DNA from: Hymenochaete sp. R1 | Lineage: Eukaryota; Basidiomycota; Agaricomycetes; Hymenochaetales; Hymenochaetaceae | DNA: 64,000 bases | Assembly (NCBI GenBank): GCA_019400425.1 | Contig: JAFREE010000137.1 | Location: 1 to 64,000, forward strand | Direction: 5' to 3' | Shown here: one piece after another, positions 48,524 to 59,635 of the stretch | How positions within the stretch are numbered: position 1 is the stretch's first letter | Layout of the letters: every line of letters starts with the position of its first letter | Made by a program: the position numbers and the translations under genes | The notes under the pieces: generated by a model | Told to the model about the DNA's origin: nothing | Seen by the model: only the letters and a program-made list of their open reading frames with translations | The model's database searches: none

Positions 48524-50491
48524 CTAAAATGTGAATACGTCAATCTGCTTCATGTCGCCATTGGCAAATGTCATGGCCTGAAAAGGCTGTTAGAGCCATC
48601 ACAGATATGACATGCAAATCATTAAAAAAACGAACCGAAAGCCCAATAACCCGTTCTTCGTCAATCATGAAACCTGAGTACGGACCAAACTCTTGTTTCA
48701 GCGTTGCCTCGCGATAAGGTAAACGACTCTCCACGCCTCCACCACGGAAACCACGGTCACAAATGAGAGAAGGACCAGCCACAAGCCGATGCGCACATGG
48801 GACATTACGCTCAGCCAAATCAGCTGCCTCATCTTTACGGTCACTTTCAGCTCCAACTCGATTGGGATAAACGCAGAAGTCGAGAACTTGCATCCTGCAG
48901 CGTGTGCTTGGCCAGGCGCTGTGGAGGGTGCGAACAAGGCGCGATCCGTGCACATATCTAAAAATAAGTAAGAGAAAGACATGAAAAGTGATACAATAGT
49001 GCAAACCTTTGCCAAGCATAGCAGCTTCTTTCGGGTAGCCAGCGAGAATTCCGCGGGCCCCATTCTTCCCAAACGACCTCCAAGTCTCCTCGAGATGTAG
49101 AAGCAATGGCGCAATCAATGTACTTAACAAGTGCTCGGTTCAAGACAACCACGACAAAGCTCGCCGCCCTGCCCGGTGGACCGACGGAGAGCTCCGAGTC
49201 GGAGTTCGAGTGTGCAGGCTGAGAGGGCTGCGTGGTCACACTTAGAACATGAACACGCGCTTCCTCAGATGAGACGAACGGAGTTCCAGGTTCAATGCTT
49301 CCCGTGAACGGAGACGTGTGAGAGCTGAGCTCGGCGTACTGATTGTTTGGCTGCAAAGCTGGGAGAAGCAACGAAGCACATTTTAGGGAAGACATGGCCA
49401 TCGGCGTGGAAGAAATGTCGTTAGAGTTCGGGTTCCGGAAGGCGTAAACATTGATTGATCCACGAGGATAACGGTTGGTAACCATGAATGCGTAGTTTGA
49501 AATCAAAGAAAAGTCGTCAACGTGACGGAAAGTACTGGAGAGAAGTTCAGCCTAATGGGAAATTCGTCAGAATTTTGTGATTTAAGGGGTTTAGGGCGCC
49601 ATAAATTTACCATCAGCAATTTCCCTGTTGTCCATTGCCAAATGATCACTCTTGGGATGTTGCTTATGCGAACGACAATAGCAATAATATCATTGCAAAT
49701 TTGAATGTCTGCCCCTTCGAACCCCGTGTTCATTGGCTGACTGATAACTGCATGCATCGCACGAGGGTGTTTTTCATTAGCGGAGATGGAGCGCAGATGC
49801 ATCGTGACAGATGGCTTCTCACTGAAAGAGACAGGACATGAGTTATAGAAGCACGCATCGATTGTTAAATACTTACGGCGTAGGCTGCTCCACTAATGCA
49901 ATGAGATCCTGCGTGGGGTCGATGCCAAAGTCCCTACACAGTATACCAATATCATCGCGAACGAGAATCCTTGGAGCAGCTGCCGAAGATGGAAGGGAAA
50001 CAAGACTGAGGTGTCGCGAGCCTGGGTTCCCTAGTACAGTGATATCATGCTGAGGGTTCATTGCTTTCGCAAATACACCACCAACGAGTTCGTATGCATG
50101 GCATTCACCGGGCGTGGGTACTGTGACACGCTTTGTGAATGCTAAGGATCGCCAAGCTTCGCGACGCTTTTTCAATAAGCGCATACGCTCGGTTACTGGA
50201 AGACCGCCGGCTGGGCCATCTTGCATGCCATTGGCGCCCAACTCTATCTTGTACTGGAGTGACAGCGTATCCTGTATGAGATGGTTCCAGAATCGACAGA
50301 CCTTTTCGAGTGCGGGATGAGCCCAGAGCTGCATGGTATATTATTATTGCACTCACCGAGGAGCATTTGACCAGAACCCTCCAACCCAACTCTCCTAGAA
50401 TAATGATGACAATTTCGGGTGGCACCGTCGATTGCATAATGTACGGAGGGGAGCGCAAGGGGAAACCGATTTCTGCGGAAGTCATGACCAT
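48524..50491 (-). CDS. F-box protein
   Basis: Probable substrate-recognition subunit of an SCF ubiquitin ligase. The ATG at 50491 opens a short lead, then STVPPEIVIIILGELGWRVLVKCSS followed after an intron by VCRFWNHLIQD, the F-box pattern (LP-E, I-I-L, L-L, C-V-C-W). The rest, over about six exons, is the long C-terminal region found in many Agaricomycete F-box proteins, with beta-rich repeated segments (RILVRDDIGILCRD, NDIIAIVVRISN, RVIIWQWTTGKL, YAFMVTNRYPRGSINVYAFR), suggesting a propeller-like substrate domain. It ends GDMKQIDVFTF at 48524. Target unknown; such proteins are expanded in mushrooms. Confidence 0.7.
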
Positions 50492-51043
50492 TCTTTTCGA
50501 CAGTGAACAAGGTATGATTTGGATGCGAAGGAATGGTACTAGGTATATAGAATGACAAGCTAGGCTCGCTGGTTAGAAGCCAAGTCCAACATACGAGACC
50601 AAAAAATTTTGGTACTTACAGAAGAAGTGAAGTGAACGATACAGCTGGATCCACAAAAGAAGGACGAGGGTAGAAATACCAGAACCTGTTGGGCAAAAAA
50701 GACCGAGCTTAGCTCTGTGGCAACGTGGACTGTGCACACAATATGCGTGCAGTGGCAAGCGGTTCTTAAGCAAGCGTGTAGAGCACGTTGAGATTGTGAT
50801 TTACCCACCAAAGGGATCATCTACTGCTGCATATCTTGCAAGATAACTGCTGTCGTTGTTGTCGCCGCTGTCGTTGTCTTGGGCCTGTGAGCGGTGGAAG
50901 TAAGAGAGAAAGGCGGGCGAGGCAAGGATGGATGGGATGGAGCTGTTCCCAAAATGGCAGTTCTACATAAGCGCCCTAGCCTAAGCCTAGCTTTCCCACG
51001 TAACTTCGACGCTTACGACCACCTTCATTCCAGCATCAAAACG
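50492..51043. other. Divergent promoter F-box / rhodanese
   Basis: Shared upstream region of two diverging genes. A minus-strand open stretch between about 50940 and 50590 can be read across an intron (SYLARYAAVDDPFGG then ISTLVLLLWIQLYRS) as a possible small membrane protein, but I found no ATG for it. Confidence 0.4.
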
Positions 51044-52006
51044 ATGGCGAACGAGCAAAACAATAACGTCGAGGTCAAGCGGCGCATAAATGTAGACCCA
51101 GAAACGATTCAAGCTCTGAGGGAGCGCGTCGCGAATTCCACGGCAAGGAAGGTCATCGAATGTAGCCAGAAACTAGAGGACGGATGCCAAGTTGGAGTCG
51201 CATTCACTCTTAAGACAGACGAATCCTTTCTCCGGCTCCTACTCGAAAAAGTCAGGGAAAAGATGGGTGACCGAAAGTTTCTTTTCATTGCCGCTCGAGG
51301 GCCACCGCACAGGACTGGCGCGACTTGGCCTTTGGCCATCGCGACGTCTTCTACAGCTTTGCTGAGGAAGGCCGTGGCTCTCACCCATGGGAAGTTTCTA
51401 GGTCGAGTGAAGCCCAATCAAGAGGTGCAGGAAGACGTAGATGTCTGGCATACTCAAATTTTGGACGTAGGTCAAAGTCGAAAAGACGAGAAGCTGATGT
51501 GGGAGATTATGCTGAAGAGTCGGTGCAGTCTTGATCCCTTCATGCCTCCGCCTGGCGCTCGTACAGCAAAGCAGCTTGTGTCAGCAGCGAGCGCTCGATT
51601 TGAGCGCCTAACTTCAGAACAAGCTTTCAAAGAAGTGAAGCAATATAAATATGATACAGACCAAGTATTCCAGGCCAACACGTTTCATTTCGTCGACATT
51701 CGAAGTGCTAGTCAACGCTCAGAGCACGGTTTCGTACCCGGCTCCATCCATTCCGAAAGAATTGACCTGGAGCACTCTTTCGACGTTAGCTTAGCGAAGG
51801 AAGAACACACCATTGCCAAACGTTACGACTCACGTATAATATTGTTTGACCAGGGTGGATCGTCTTCGCCATTGGCGGTAGCAGCTTTACTCAACCTCGG
51901 CGTTCTGAATGCAACTGATATCGTAGGAGGATTCTTAGCATGGAAGGCAGCGGGACTCCCAATAGCCCTTATCCCCAAGGTCAATAGTCACTCTCTTGGT
52001 TTTTGA
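51044..52006 (+). CDS. Rhodanese-domain protein lacking the catalytic Cys
   Basis: The C-terminal half (residues about 180-315) is a rhodanese domain: FHFVDIRSASQRSEHGFVPGSIHSERI, then YDSRIILFDQGGSSSPLAVAALLNLG and ATDIVGGFLAWKAAGLP. At the active-site loop, where active rhodaneses have Cys (typically V-x-Y/F-C), it has Asp (LFDQGG), so sulphur transfer is unlikely. The N-terminal half (INVDPETIQALRERV onward, with RGPPHRTGATWPLAIATSS) I do not recognise; it has a weak feel of a DHHA1-type domain. Start: the ATG at 51044 (MANEQNNN); an in-frame ATG at 50954 would add a basic, mitochondria-like leader. No introns. Confidence 0.75.
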   Translation: MANEQNNNVEVKRRINVDPETIQALRERVANSTARKVIECSQKLEDGCQVGVAFTLKTDESFLRLLLEKVREKMGDRKFLFIAARGPPHRTGATWPLAIATSSTALLRKAVALTHGKFLGRVKPNQEVQEDVDVWHTQILDVGQSRKDEKLMWEIMLKSRCSLDPFMPPPGARTAKQLVSAASARFERLTSEQAFKEVKQYKYDTDQVFQANTFHFVDIRSASQRSEHGFVPGSIHSERIDLEHSFDVSLAKEEHTIAKRYDSRIILFDQGGSSSPLAVAALLNLGVLNATDIVGGFLAWKAAGLPIALIPKVNSHSLGF

Positions 52007-53667
52007 AAAGCTCTACATTATAGATCTCATACCCCTTTAGTTGCATCCTGAAGCTTTCTCTTTGTATGTCCTGTCTTGTGTAGCCGTAGATTTGATCTTA
52101 TTTTTTGCTCACGCTGTCGCTGTCGCTGTCCTTCCTTCCTCCTCCCTTGAATCCGATATGTTCTCATCCGATCTTGCTGTCTGTGAAACATGTATCCAGT
52201 GTAATGCCATACAGACGAAAAAAAAAGTTTGATCCTTTACCAGTCCAGTTACACGTAGCATGAGATTAGGATGGCGCCATTCGCAAAGACGTTCTTCTAT
52301 TTTTTTTTCAAGATCTGATGGGGTCTCGACGTATAAACCTTTACAGCGCTCGTTTCCATGATCGCAGCCCGAGTGAATAATTTATGTCTTTTCCAGCATC
52401 GAAACAGGACTTTCTGTTCCCCTCCGTGGTTGGGCGCATTCATTTAGGCGCCAGTGAAGCCTAATTAAGAAGGCAAGTTCCACGCTGACTTTGACACTGA
52501 CCAAGTATCGCGCGCGTCGCACCATATGATCTGTATCCCTTCTTCTACCAGTACCAAATCCTCATTCTTTCTCAAAAGTGTAGGAAATAAGTTCAACTTT
52601 TCTTTCTGAAACAGTTCAAATAATGCCGTGGCAACCGAAGAATCTGAATCAATTTCGCTTGGTGTCAAGCAGGGGTCTCAACTCCAACAACATTTTTAAT
52701 ATTCACTGCGATTATACTTGCGAGACATGCCGCCAATCCGTGCTGCACCACCATCGCCGCCATCGGATGGACCGAACGCAACGGAGAAACCGCAACTTAC
52801 CGTTTTGGACTGTTCTCTGGTCGGGTTGGCTGAGTGGCCGGCATCCCGACAACGCTGGGTTTCTTCAAGGGCCGATGATTTGTTTCGCTCTCATCTGGAT
52901 CCCCAGGGGTTCCCGGTCCGGTTTCTGGCTGAAATTTACCGCAGGAACAGCAGGAATTTCCCCGGGCGACCACGTTGATCGAGCGAACATGGGCAAAATA
53001 GTCGGGCCCGATCTTCATGCTTTAGGCAAACTCCACGGGGTAGTACTGGTAGTACGTAAAATATAACACCTATTTGCGAATACTTGAAAGCTAGTGGATG
53101 GCATCTTCAAAGACTCGTTATGTACATTGGGTGAGTACTTTCTGCCGTAAAATCTTCCTAAAAGCTCACTTTTCTTATCAGCAGGTTCCGCCAATTCTTC
53201 CTTTGGAGAAAAACTGTTGGTCATCTGTCTCAAATGACGGAAGGAACTCCCGCCTTGTTGCAATATTCCGTGATCTATGTCGCCCGCGAGATGGCGACAG
53301 TGACGAATGATCTGTAGATTCTTGATCTGATACCTTGGACTAGCACATGCACAGGGTTCCGGAGTCTCACTTGGCACCTTCGCAGTACCGGTCTCGCTCC
53401 ACGCAGAAGCTAAATATTCCACCATTATCTTAAAGTCTGATGGTCAATTCTAAGGAACATCTGATCTGCTCAACACCCATAAACAAACTGATAAGGTAAG
53501 GTCATACTTTCATCCGCCGAGGGCATTTTAGACTTTCTGCTCGATCGCTCGACCCATAAAAAGCGCTCGGCACTTCGTCGACGTTTTTTCTTCTTCACCG
53601 GGCTCTGACTTTTCACTACTGTACTTTACACCCACCAAAGTCACTAGTACTTCACTCATTACTCACG
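52007..53667. other. Gap upstream of the repeat precursor
   Basis: About 1.66 kb. Overlapping frames on both strands at 52623-53425 (the longest 136-147 residues) have no motif, signal peptide or splice continuation and contradict each other. A CATAAAAA TATA-like box sits at 53555-53562, about 105 bases before the next start. Confidence 0.45.
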
Positions 53668-54012
53668 ATGCGTTTCACTGTCATCGCTGTCCTTGCTACT
53701 CTCGCCTTCACCATGGGTGTCTCAGCTGCCCCCTCCGTCGAGGGTATCGTTGCTCGCGACCCCGAACCCGAACCTCGTCGTCGCCCAACTCGCGCCGTTG
53801 AAGACCTTGAACTCCGTGAGCCCCGTCGCCGCCCCACCCGGGCCGTAGAGGACCTCGAGCTTCGTGAGCCCCGCCGCCGTCCCACTCGAGCTGTTGACGA
53901 CCTCGAGCTCCGCGAACCGCGACGCCGTCCTACCCGCGCTGTTGAGGATCTCGAACTTCGCGAGCCTCGTCGCCGCCCGACCCGCGCCGTTGACATCAAC
54001 GATTTGGTTTAG
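53668..54012 (+). CDS. Secreted tandem-repeat precursor (KEX2-type repeat peptide)
   Basis: Intronless, 114 residues. A clear signal peptide (MRFTVIAVLATLAFTMGVSA) and a short spacer ending VARDPEP are followed by five head-to-tail 16-residue units (residues 35-114) of consensus EPRRRPTRAVEDLELR. Units differ only by Glu/Asp at position 11; the last unit ends VDINDLV. Each unit has an Arg-Arg-Arg site, so processing in the Golgi by a kexin could release five related peptides, as in fungal KEP precursors. A Pro after the third Arg is unusual for kexin, so cutting may fall one Arg earlier. No Tyr/Phe/Trp or Cys is present, which argues against cyclised dikaritin-type products. Repeats alternate strongly basic and acidic. 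Function unknown. Confidence 0.8.
   Translation: MRFTVIAVLATLAFTMGVSAAPSVEGIVARDPEPEPRRRPTRAVEDLELREPRRRPTRAVEDLELREPRRRPTRAVDDLELREPRRRPTRAVEDLELREPRRRPTRAVDINDLV
53770..54009 (+). repeat. Five 48-base in-frame coding repeats
   Basis: Five 48-base units without spacers inside the precursor gene. They differ at most third codon positions while the encoded 16-mer stays the same apart from one Glu/Asp site and the end of unit 5. That pattern means long-standing selection on the peptide sequence, not a fresh tandem duplication. Confidence 0.9.
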
Positions 54013-55988
54013 GCGTGAGAGACCAGATAACACAGGTATGTCGGTAACGAGAACGTGCATAAGTCTTTCGTGCTCACGAACTGGCACTCCCTTTTTAGGA
54101 CTATGGGTTGGTGCTTCTCGCTCGGTAGCGTCATTCCGCCCTTTCAGTCAGTCCTCGTGTCCTGGAACAGGTGTATTTATTCACTTCTTTAGCGGCGCTG
54201 TTTTATGGTTACTTTCGCCTTTCTTCGAGTCTGTATTACTTTCGTGTACTTCTTCCTGCCGTCTAACTTCCAAGTGAAGCCGCGCAGACCCTTTTTATCA
54301 TTCTTTAAGCCTAATTTAGGTATTTTGTTCCGGATCACCTTGTTGTATTCTTTTAGTCGATGTTGTTTGATTTGTTTTTGTGTTGAATAAAAGTGGATGG
54401 AGAAAATTAAGAGTCGGGATTTGCCGTCATCGACCTCGTCAAAGTATTCCGCATAGCAACTCTCGTATACTTAGTATATTAATCATATAGTCATGACACG
54501 CAAGCTTATTTGCGATCCGTTTCATCACTATTTTCGGCAGCAATGGAAACAAGCCCGGGGAGAAGAGAAGAGACCGACATTCCCCTTCCGGTTCGTTCAT
54601 GATATAATCTCAATCACAACACAAGTGGCCGGAAACTTGGATCTGGCATGAGGACCGATAGACGATTTCCATCAGAAAGAACAAACGGGAGTTGCATGTG
54701 TTGTCATATCTAATCTACGAACAGCATGCGCTGATTGTTAAATTTTTTCTTTAAAAAAAAGGCCTAGCTCGCCGCTGCTCGCGGCGACTCCGACTTGTGC
54801 GATCAACCCTGGCCACGAAGCCAGACCAAGCTTCTCGCAACTTCCTGCTGGAGCAATGTAGTCTAGAATCTACAATCAGTATGGGCAACAAGGGATCATC
54901 GATGCGCTAAAGCCCATGGAGAAGGAGAAGGAATGTACGCAGGGAATGCCGAGTCGACGAACTAATCTCCGCTAGCCCCCGTCTCATACTCACAAATACG
55001 TATGTATGTATGATGACGCGACTGATCCTCGGTCCAACGGAGCCCAAAAATCCAGTCTCGAGACACATTAGCGTCGAGCACCTGTTTCGATGATTATCAT
55101 GATGGTTTCATTGAACAAACTCATGCCATGTTGGTCACGTTCGATGACCGGACGATTTGAGTACGATTTGACATCGTGGTCGTTGACCACGTGTGGCCTT
55201 GATGGATCGTGCATTTGAGTCGAATGTGAAGGTTCGAGCAGCTGTTCGAGCCTTATGTTATCTATTCAGCATACCATTGGGTAGACTAAGCATACAAGCA
55301 CAAGATGTCAGGGAAGATGTCAGGGTCGTGAAGTCTTGTTGCCCTCACTTCTCACGTCGACCAATGACGACGCCCTTCACTCCACCCCACCCCCGCGTAC
55401 ACAGTGTTTGCTTGCAGTTTACCAGTCGCGAATTCATCCCGACCCTTTCCAACACGTTAAAATGGCTCACTCCGTATTTAATATTTACGCCTGGGAGGAT
55501 CAGATAAAGAATACTTGTGAAGGAGGTGTTAGCCCCGGGCCTATTGATGGAAAAGAGTCGTATAGAAAAGAGACTTACTCGGTAATTGCGAAGATGTCAG
55601 ATGCGTGGTACATGGCGGATGGATGCGTAGGCCTGAGGCGATTGATATTTGAGATGGAAGACGGATAGGCGATAGGATTTACCTGGATGAACTGGAGGAA
55701 AAACTCCAGAAATCATCCAGTTTGATAATTGGTTGGGATAATGCCGGCGTTATAACCACAAGAATGGTTGACAAGCGAAATATTCTCGCTGGTTCTCGCC
55801 GAGATTGCCTATGAGAAGTAACTATTGCCGGTCAAGCGCAGGTCGCTACGTGATAGTGCATTACTGATAATTGCAATGGTCGTAAAATGGAGTTCAAGGT
55901 GACTGACAAGAAAATCGCAAGCTAATGTCGTATTGATAATGTTTGATACAGGAAGGTACGTTGATGATACAGTTTCTGGATGCTTGCG
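54013..55988. other. Long gap with several inverted repeats
   Basis: About 2 kb without a supported gene. Hairpin-capable sequences: 54769-54787 (7-base arms), 55175-55191 (7-base arms, 3-base loop, next to a CACGTG), a near-palindrome centred on CAGCTG around 55228-55251, and a two-part hairpin at 55683-55720. Frames at 55193-55668 show no motif. Confidence 0.5.
55683..55720. other. Two-part hairpin
   Basis: Outer arms CTGGATGA/TCATCCAG and inner arms CTGGAG/CTCCAG around a 6-base A-rich loop give 14 paired bases with one small internal bulge. Lies in a gene-free stretch. Confidence 0.6.
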
Positions 55989-57270
55989 TTATGCATCCTC
56001 GAAGTATGCGCTGTAGTCTCCTTCTGTTAATTTATAGGCCCAATGGTGCACTAGTGATGCACAATATCCAAGCCAATATTAGAAAACTCTTGGTTGGAAG
56101 AGGAAAATAACGTACACGTCTGTCTGATAGTGGGAGAGATGCTCTCATCATCCCATTGTCCTCGGTTTCCAACAATTTTTTTAACAAGAGAGATTTTAAA
56201 ACGACCAGTTGGACCACAAACTCCGAGCCCTGGACTTACATCAGTTTAACTCAAACATGAAGGTATATGCATGCGCGAAATAAACTTACACCTTTTGATC
56301 TGCCTTGCATCATCATTCGTTCTCCGTCCAAGATAGAATCGTGCGTACCACTGAAACCATCCTCGAGGGTCCTGTGCATCAACCCAACCACTTTTCTCCC
56401 ATTCTGCCAACGATTGTCCAGCTTTGATCCCGTAGCGATTTATGACTGGGTCGTAGATTTCTGACGTGAGATACCGACCGACGTCTAGATTTGTAAACCA
56501 AGATTCTGGGAATTCGGCATAATCATTTTCAGATAGTTCTGCTTTGATGATAGAAGACCAGTGTCGTCTATTTTTTTTTAGTTATCGGTGAGCATCGATG
56601 TTTTCAGCGTATGGGATGAAAAGACGTACGCGAACATCGTTCCGCCGAAGGCGCCTTCACTTAATACCTCCTTGGGAGTCATGTTGGGGGTGAAATGTGG
56701 GGCATCAGCAAATAGCAGCGTTCTGTCCTCGTTTCGCGTTGGAAGTGGTTCACGGTGATCCGGATCGAAGTCTGTATCATCATATTCTCCATCAGAGTTT
56801 TTATCACTGCTTCCTCGATGTTCCGGAATTGTAGGTTGAGGTAGGCGCCTCAAAACTACTTGGGGTCGTGAAGGAGAGGGATCAGGGCGCGAGAGGAAGT
56901 CAATAGGGTCGGAGTTCAAGTTTTCGGTTGGGGCATGCGAATGTGCTGCCGAAATTCGAGAGGAACGTCTTGTCACAGGAGGAGCACTTCTTCTTGGGGG
57001 AGATGGACTGTCTTCAGGAGACCGTCTCCTCTTTCGTTGAGCAGCTTCCTCATCGCGTTGTCGTTTCCTTTCTTGCGCAGCTTGAGCTCTGGTCTCTGCT
57101 GCCTGCGCGTTCAATAAGTACACCTATTGTAGTTAAGGGTACTCGACGCTCACCTCCTTTGATTTTGATGGGCCAACTTCTGATTTGAATATACCTAATG
57201 ACTTAAGAATGGCCTGGTTGCGCTCGATGTTCGCGAGTCGTTCAAGTTCGTATTCGGTGAGTTGCGGCAT
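55989..57270 (-). CDS. Conserved fungal protein of unknown function
   Basis: Belongs to a fungal family I recognise by sequence but cannot name. The ATG at 57270 opens MPQLTEYELERLANIERNQAIL, the family's N-terminal helix. A low-complexity basic middle follows (KRQRDEEAAQRKRRRSPED, RRSSRISAAH), with an acidic stretch (DGEYDDTDFDPDH). The conserved C-terminal domain then runs EGAFGGTMFA, ESWFTNLDVGRYL, YDPVINRYGIKAGQSLAEWEKSGWVDAQDPRGWFQWYARFYLGRR and RQTLHHWAYKLTEGDY, ending EDA at 55989. The QSLxxWEKSGW and DPxGWFQWYxRFY blocks are the core signature. Five or more exons. Nuclear location is likely from the basic tracts. Confidence 0.8.
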
Positions 57271-57536
57271 ACTTAATGTGGCTGATTCGCCACCAAAGGG
57301 TGACCGTAAGAGAATGCAACGAGGTAAATTTACGCGTTCCGCTCGTTTTTAAGTACTTTAAGAGCAAATAGTTGCGGATGAAAGAGAAAGAGCAAGCTGC
57401 GTCGTGCACTGCTCGCAGTCTCGGACGCGCCACCCGAACGCGTCTGTCCACGGCGATCAACACAAGACCGCGCCCACCCTCTCCCTCAAGCCTGAGCTCT
57501 CGAACCTACACCACCTCTGCACGACGTCGAGAAACA

Positions 57537-58522
57537 ATGCCCCCGAAAGCAAAAGATCAAACAAACGGTGCCACAGTGACCGTTCAAAAGGACAAGGACA
57601 CAGCGATAGCGGACGGCATAGACAATTATGAGTTGCCCAAGGCTCTTGTGGTTCGTATAGCGAAGAGTTCGGTGAGTGTTAACTATGCGTTCCTTAGGCT
57701 GCGTAGGCTGATCTCGGCTTAATGATGATGGCTTGTATGGAATGCACGTAGATACCGGACAACGCAAAGTTGCAGAAAGAAACGGTGACAGCTTTGATGA
57801 AGGGGTCGACGGTGTTCATAAACTACCTAGGTATGCTAATCATGGCATTTGTTCATATGTTTGACCGTCGCTGATGTATTTTCCATGTAGCTGCTACGTA
57901 TGATGAACCAATGACAGACTAAGCTTATTTCTCATGCCATAATTCCAGTGCCCATGATGTGGCTGCTTCGCGACAGCATAAAACTGTATCAGCTTCCGAC
58001 GTGCTAAAGGCCCTCGAAGTCTTGCAATTCGGTGACATGGTGGACCCTCTTCAAAATGAACTACAAAGTGATTTCTCCCTTCTTATGACTCGTTTCACCA
58101 GCCATACTGATCGAGTTTTCTTCCCATGTTGTCTGCATCACCCAGTATTCCGGGAGAATGCGAAGAGTGGAAGGAGAAGTGCGTCAACACGAACGTCAAA
58201 AGGTCCGAACTCCAAAGGAAAAGAACGAGCAACAGACCACGGGCCATCGCCTTTAGGTGCAAACTCTGTTTCAGCACCTCCAAATGCAAGAGCCGACCAG
58301 GATCAAGACGATGATGGTTCTCTCTCTCCTGCAGAGGAAGAGGAAGGTGATGGCGCCGCGGATGACGAGTTAGCTGAGGAAGAGGAGGAGGAGGAGGAAG
58401 AGGGTGAAGGAGATGCAGACGTTGGAGATGAAGACGTCAGTATGGATGATGAAGGGCCGGACGGGCAGAGCGTTCCTCACACTTCTGATGCGATGGAAGA
58501 GGATGAACCAAACGCGAAATGA
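57537..58522 (+). CDS. DPB4: DNA polymerase epsilon / chromatin histone-fold subunit
   Basis: Histone-fold partner of DNA polymerase epsilon and of the CHRAC/ISW2 remodeller. The ATG at 57537 opens MPPKAKDQTNG. The fold reads ELPKALVVRIAKSS, after intron 1 IPDNAKLQKETVTALMKGSTVFINYL, then HDVAASRQHKTVSASDVLKALEVLQFGDMVDPLQNELQ, matching fungal Dpb4/POLE3 helices 1-3. A long acidic C-tail (runs of Glu with Asp) ends DEPNAK at 58522. About five exons. The pairing helix residues are intact. Confidence 0.9.
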
Positions 58523-59579
58523 TTTTTACTTGAGTCGTAAGTAAAGATGGATTGTGTTCTCATTTGGTTACAAGTTGCTGACAGACTGCTTCTCGCAGGC
58601 TGTGTGTATTGTTAGATACCTGTATAATTTCTTGCCATCTCTCGCATGCCATTTACCTTCACCGAATTATCGCGGACCGAAGTCTCTTGGCGACGTATCT
58701 GAGATTTGTGATGCACAACTTTTCCATATTGATCTGGTTCAATTTGCGAACTTACACTTCTTCTCCCACAACATTTGCCACGGATCCGGGTGTTAAGAGA
58801 AGTTCCATCAAGTCTTCGTTAGCGGCCACAATTCATTCTTGCGGACTCATTTATTTTTGCTATATACCGCGCCTGCTTCCTCTCACGGATTTGTGCATAC
58901 CATGGTATTGGATGCTCGACCTGCGACCGGTGCCTTGTTCTTGGCGGAGCGCGAGAGCGTATTGAACTTTCGCACACCTCTTCGTGGAAGATATGGAACT
59001 CGGAGCCGTATTACTGAAGCTCGTTTGATGATTACAGAATATCGGTTGTGAGTCCTATACTTTGTACTGTTGCAGCATGAGTTTGGGCATTGATTTGTGA
59101 CTGTACGAAGTGCAATAATATATCGAAATCGTATAACACTCCAGCACCTAAACTTACTTGGACAACTTCCTGAATTAGGTAGTTTGTCACTCACATTCCA
59201 TTTGTTCCGGACTTTGGTGGCGTCAATGTCCTGATACCAAACTAACGCTATTCGTTACCTTCGGTTCGGCTTCTGTTCCAACCGACATACTGGACTATCC
59301 ATGTTCCATCCACAGGGAACCGCGCTCCCGCCTTTTCTCGTACTCGTGTATCTCAAGCACGACCCAGACCCACGTCCGCATGCCTTCTGTCCTCATATGT
59401 GCAAACTTTCTTGCGTGACCCTGGTCAACTTTCGATGGTACCCAAATTAGCCTTCAAGATGGCGAAAGAATTCACTGCATTACTTTCTTACGGCGCTATG
59501 ACTGGTCCGCGAGCAAGTTGTTGAACTTCGCATCGTTGGGAATGGTTTTGGTTTGTCGAGAAATCTTGCACAAACCTAC

Positions 59580-59597
59580 GACGTTAATACTAACGTC
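59580..59597. promoter_or_regulatory. Inverted repeat in the peroxidase promoter
   Basis: Perfect 7-base arms GACGTTA / TAACGTC around a 4-base loop, with ACGT cores, about 30 bases upstream of the TATA box. Candidate activator site; no family named. Confidence 0.45.
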
Positions 59598-59627
59598 CTT
59601 GGTAGCAAGAAACAGGGTTCAAAAACG

Positions 59628-59635
59628 TATAAATA
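59628..59635 (+). promoter_or_regulatory. TATA box of the peroxidase
   Basis: TATAAATA about 90 bases before the ATG at 59725, a usual distance for secreted basidiomycete peroxidases. Confidence 0.65.

Noticed and set aside
52623..53425. Two overlapping frames of about 140 residues on opposite strands
   Set aside because: No motif, signal peptide or splice continuation; typical of chance frames at this base composition.
53652..53999. Minus-strand Arg/Ser-rich repeat frame over the precursor gene
   Set aside because: It is the antisense shadow of the plus-strand repeats; it has no signal peptide and no selection logic of its own.
53770..54009. CRISPR-like array
   Set aside because: The 48-base repeats are contiguous with no spacers, lie in frame inside a gene, and the genome is eukaryotic.
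53668..54012. Dikaritin/ustiloxin-type cyclic RiPP precursor
   Set aside because: The repeats have no Tyr, Phe or Trp for the oxidative ring, and no UstYa-like (DUF3328) gene was seen in the window.
54730..54900. Possible tRNA or snRNA near a GC-rich hairpin
   Set aside because: No T-loop GGTTCGA box, no cloverleaf and no Sm-type site found.
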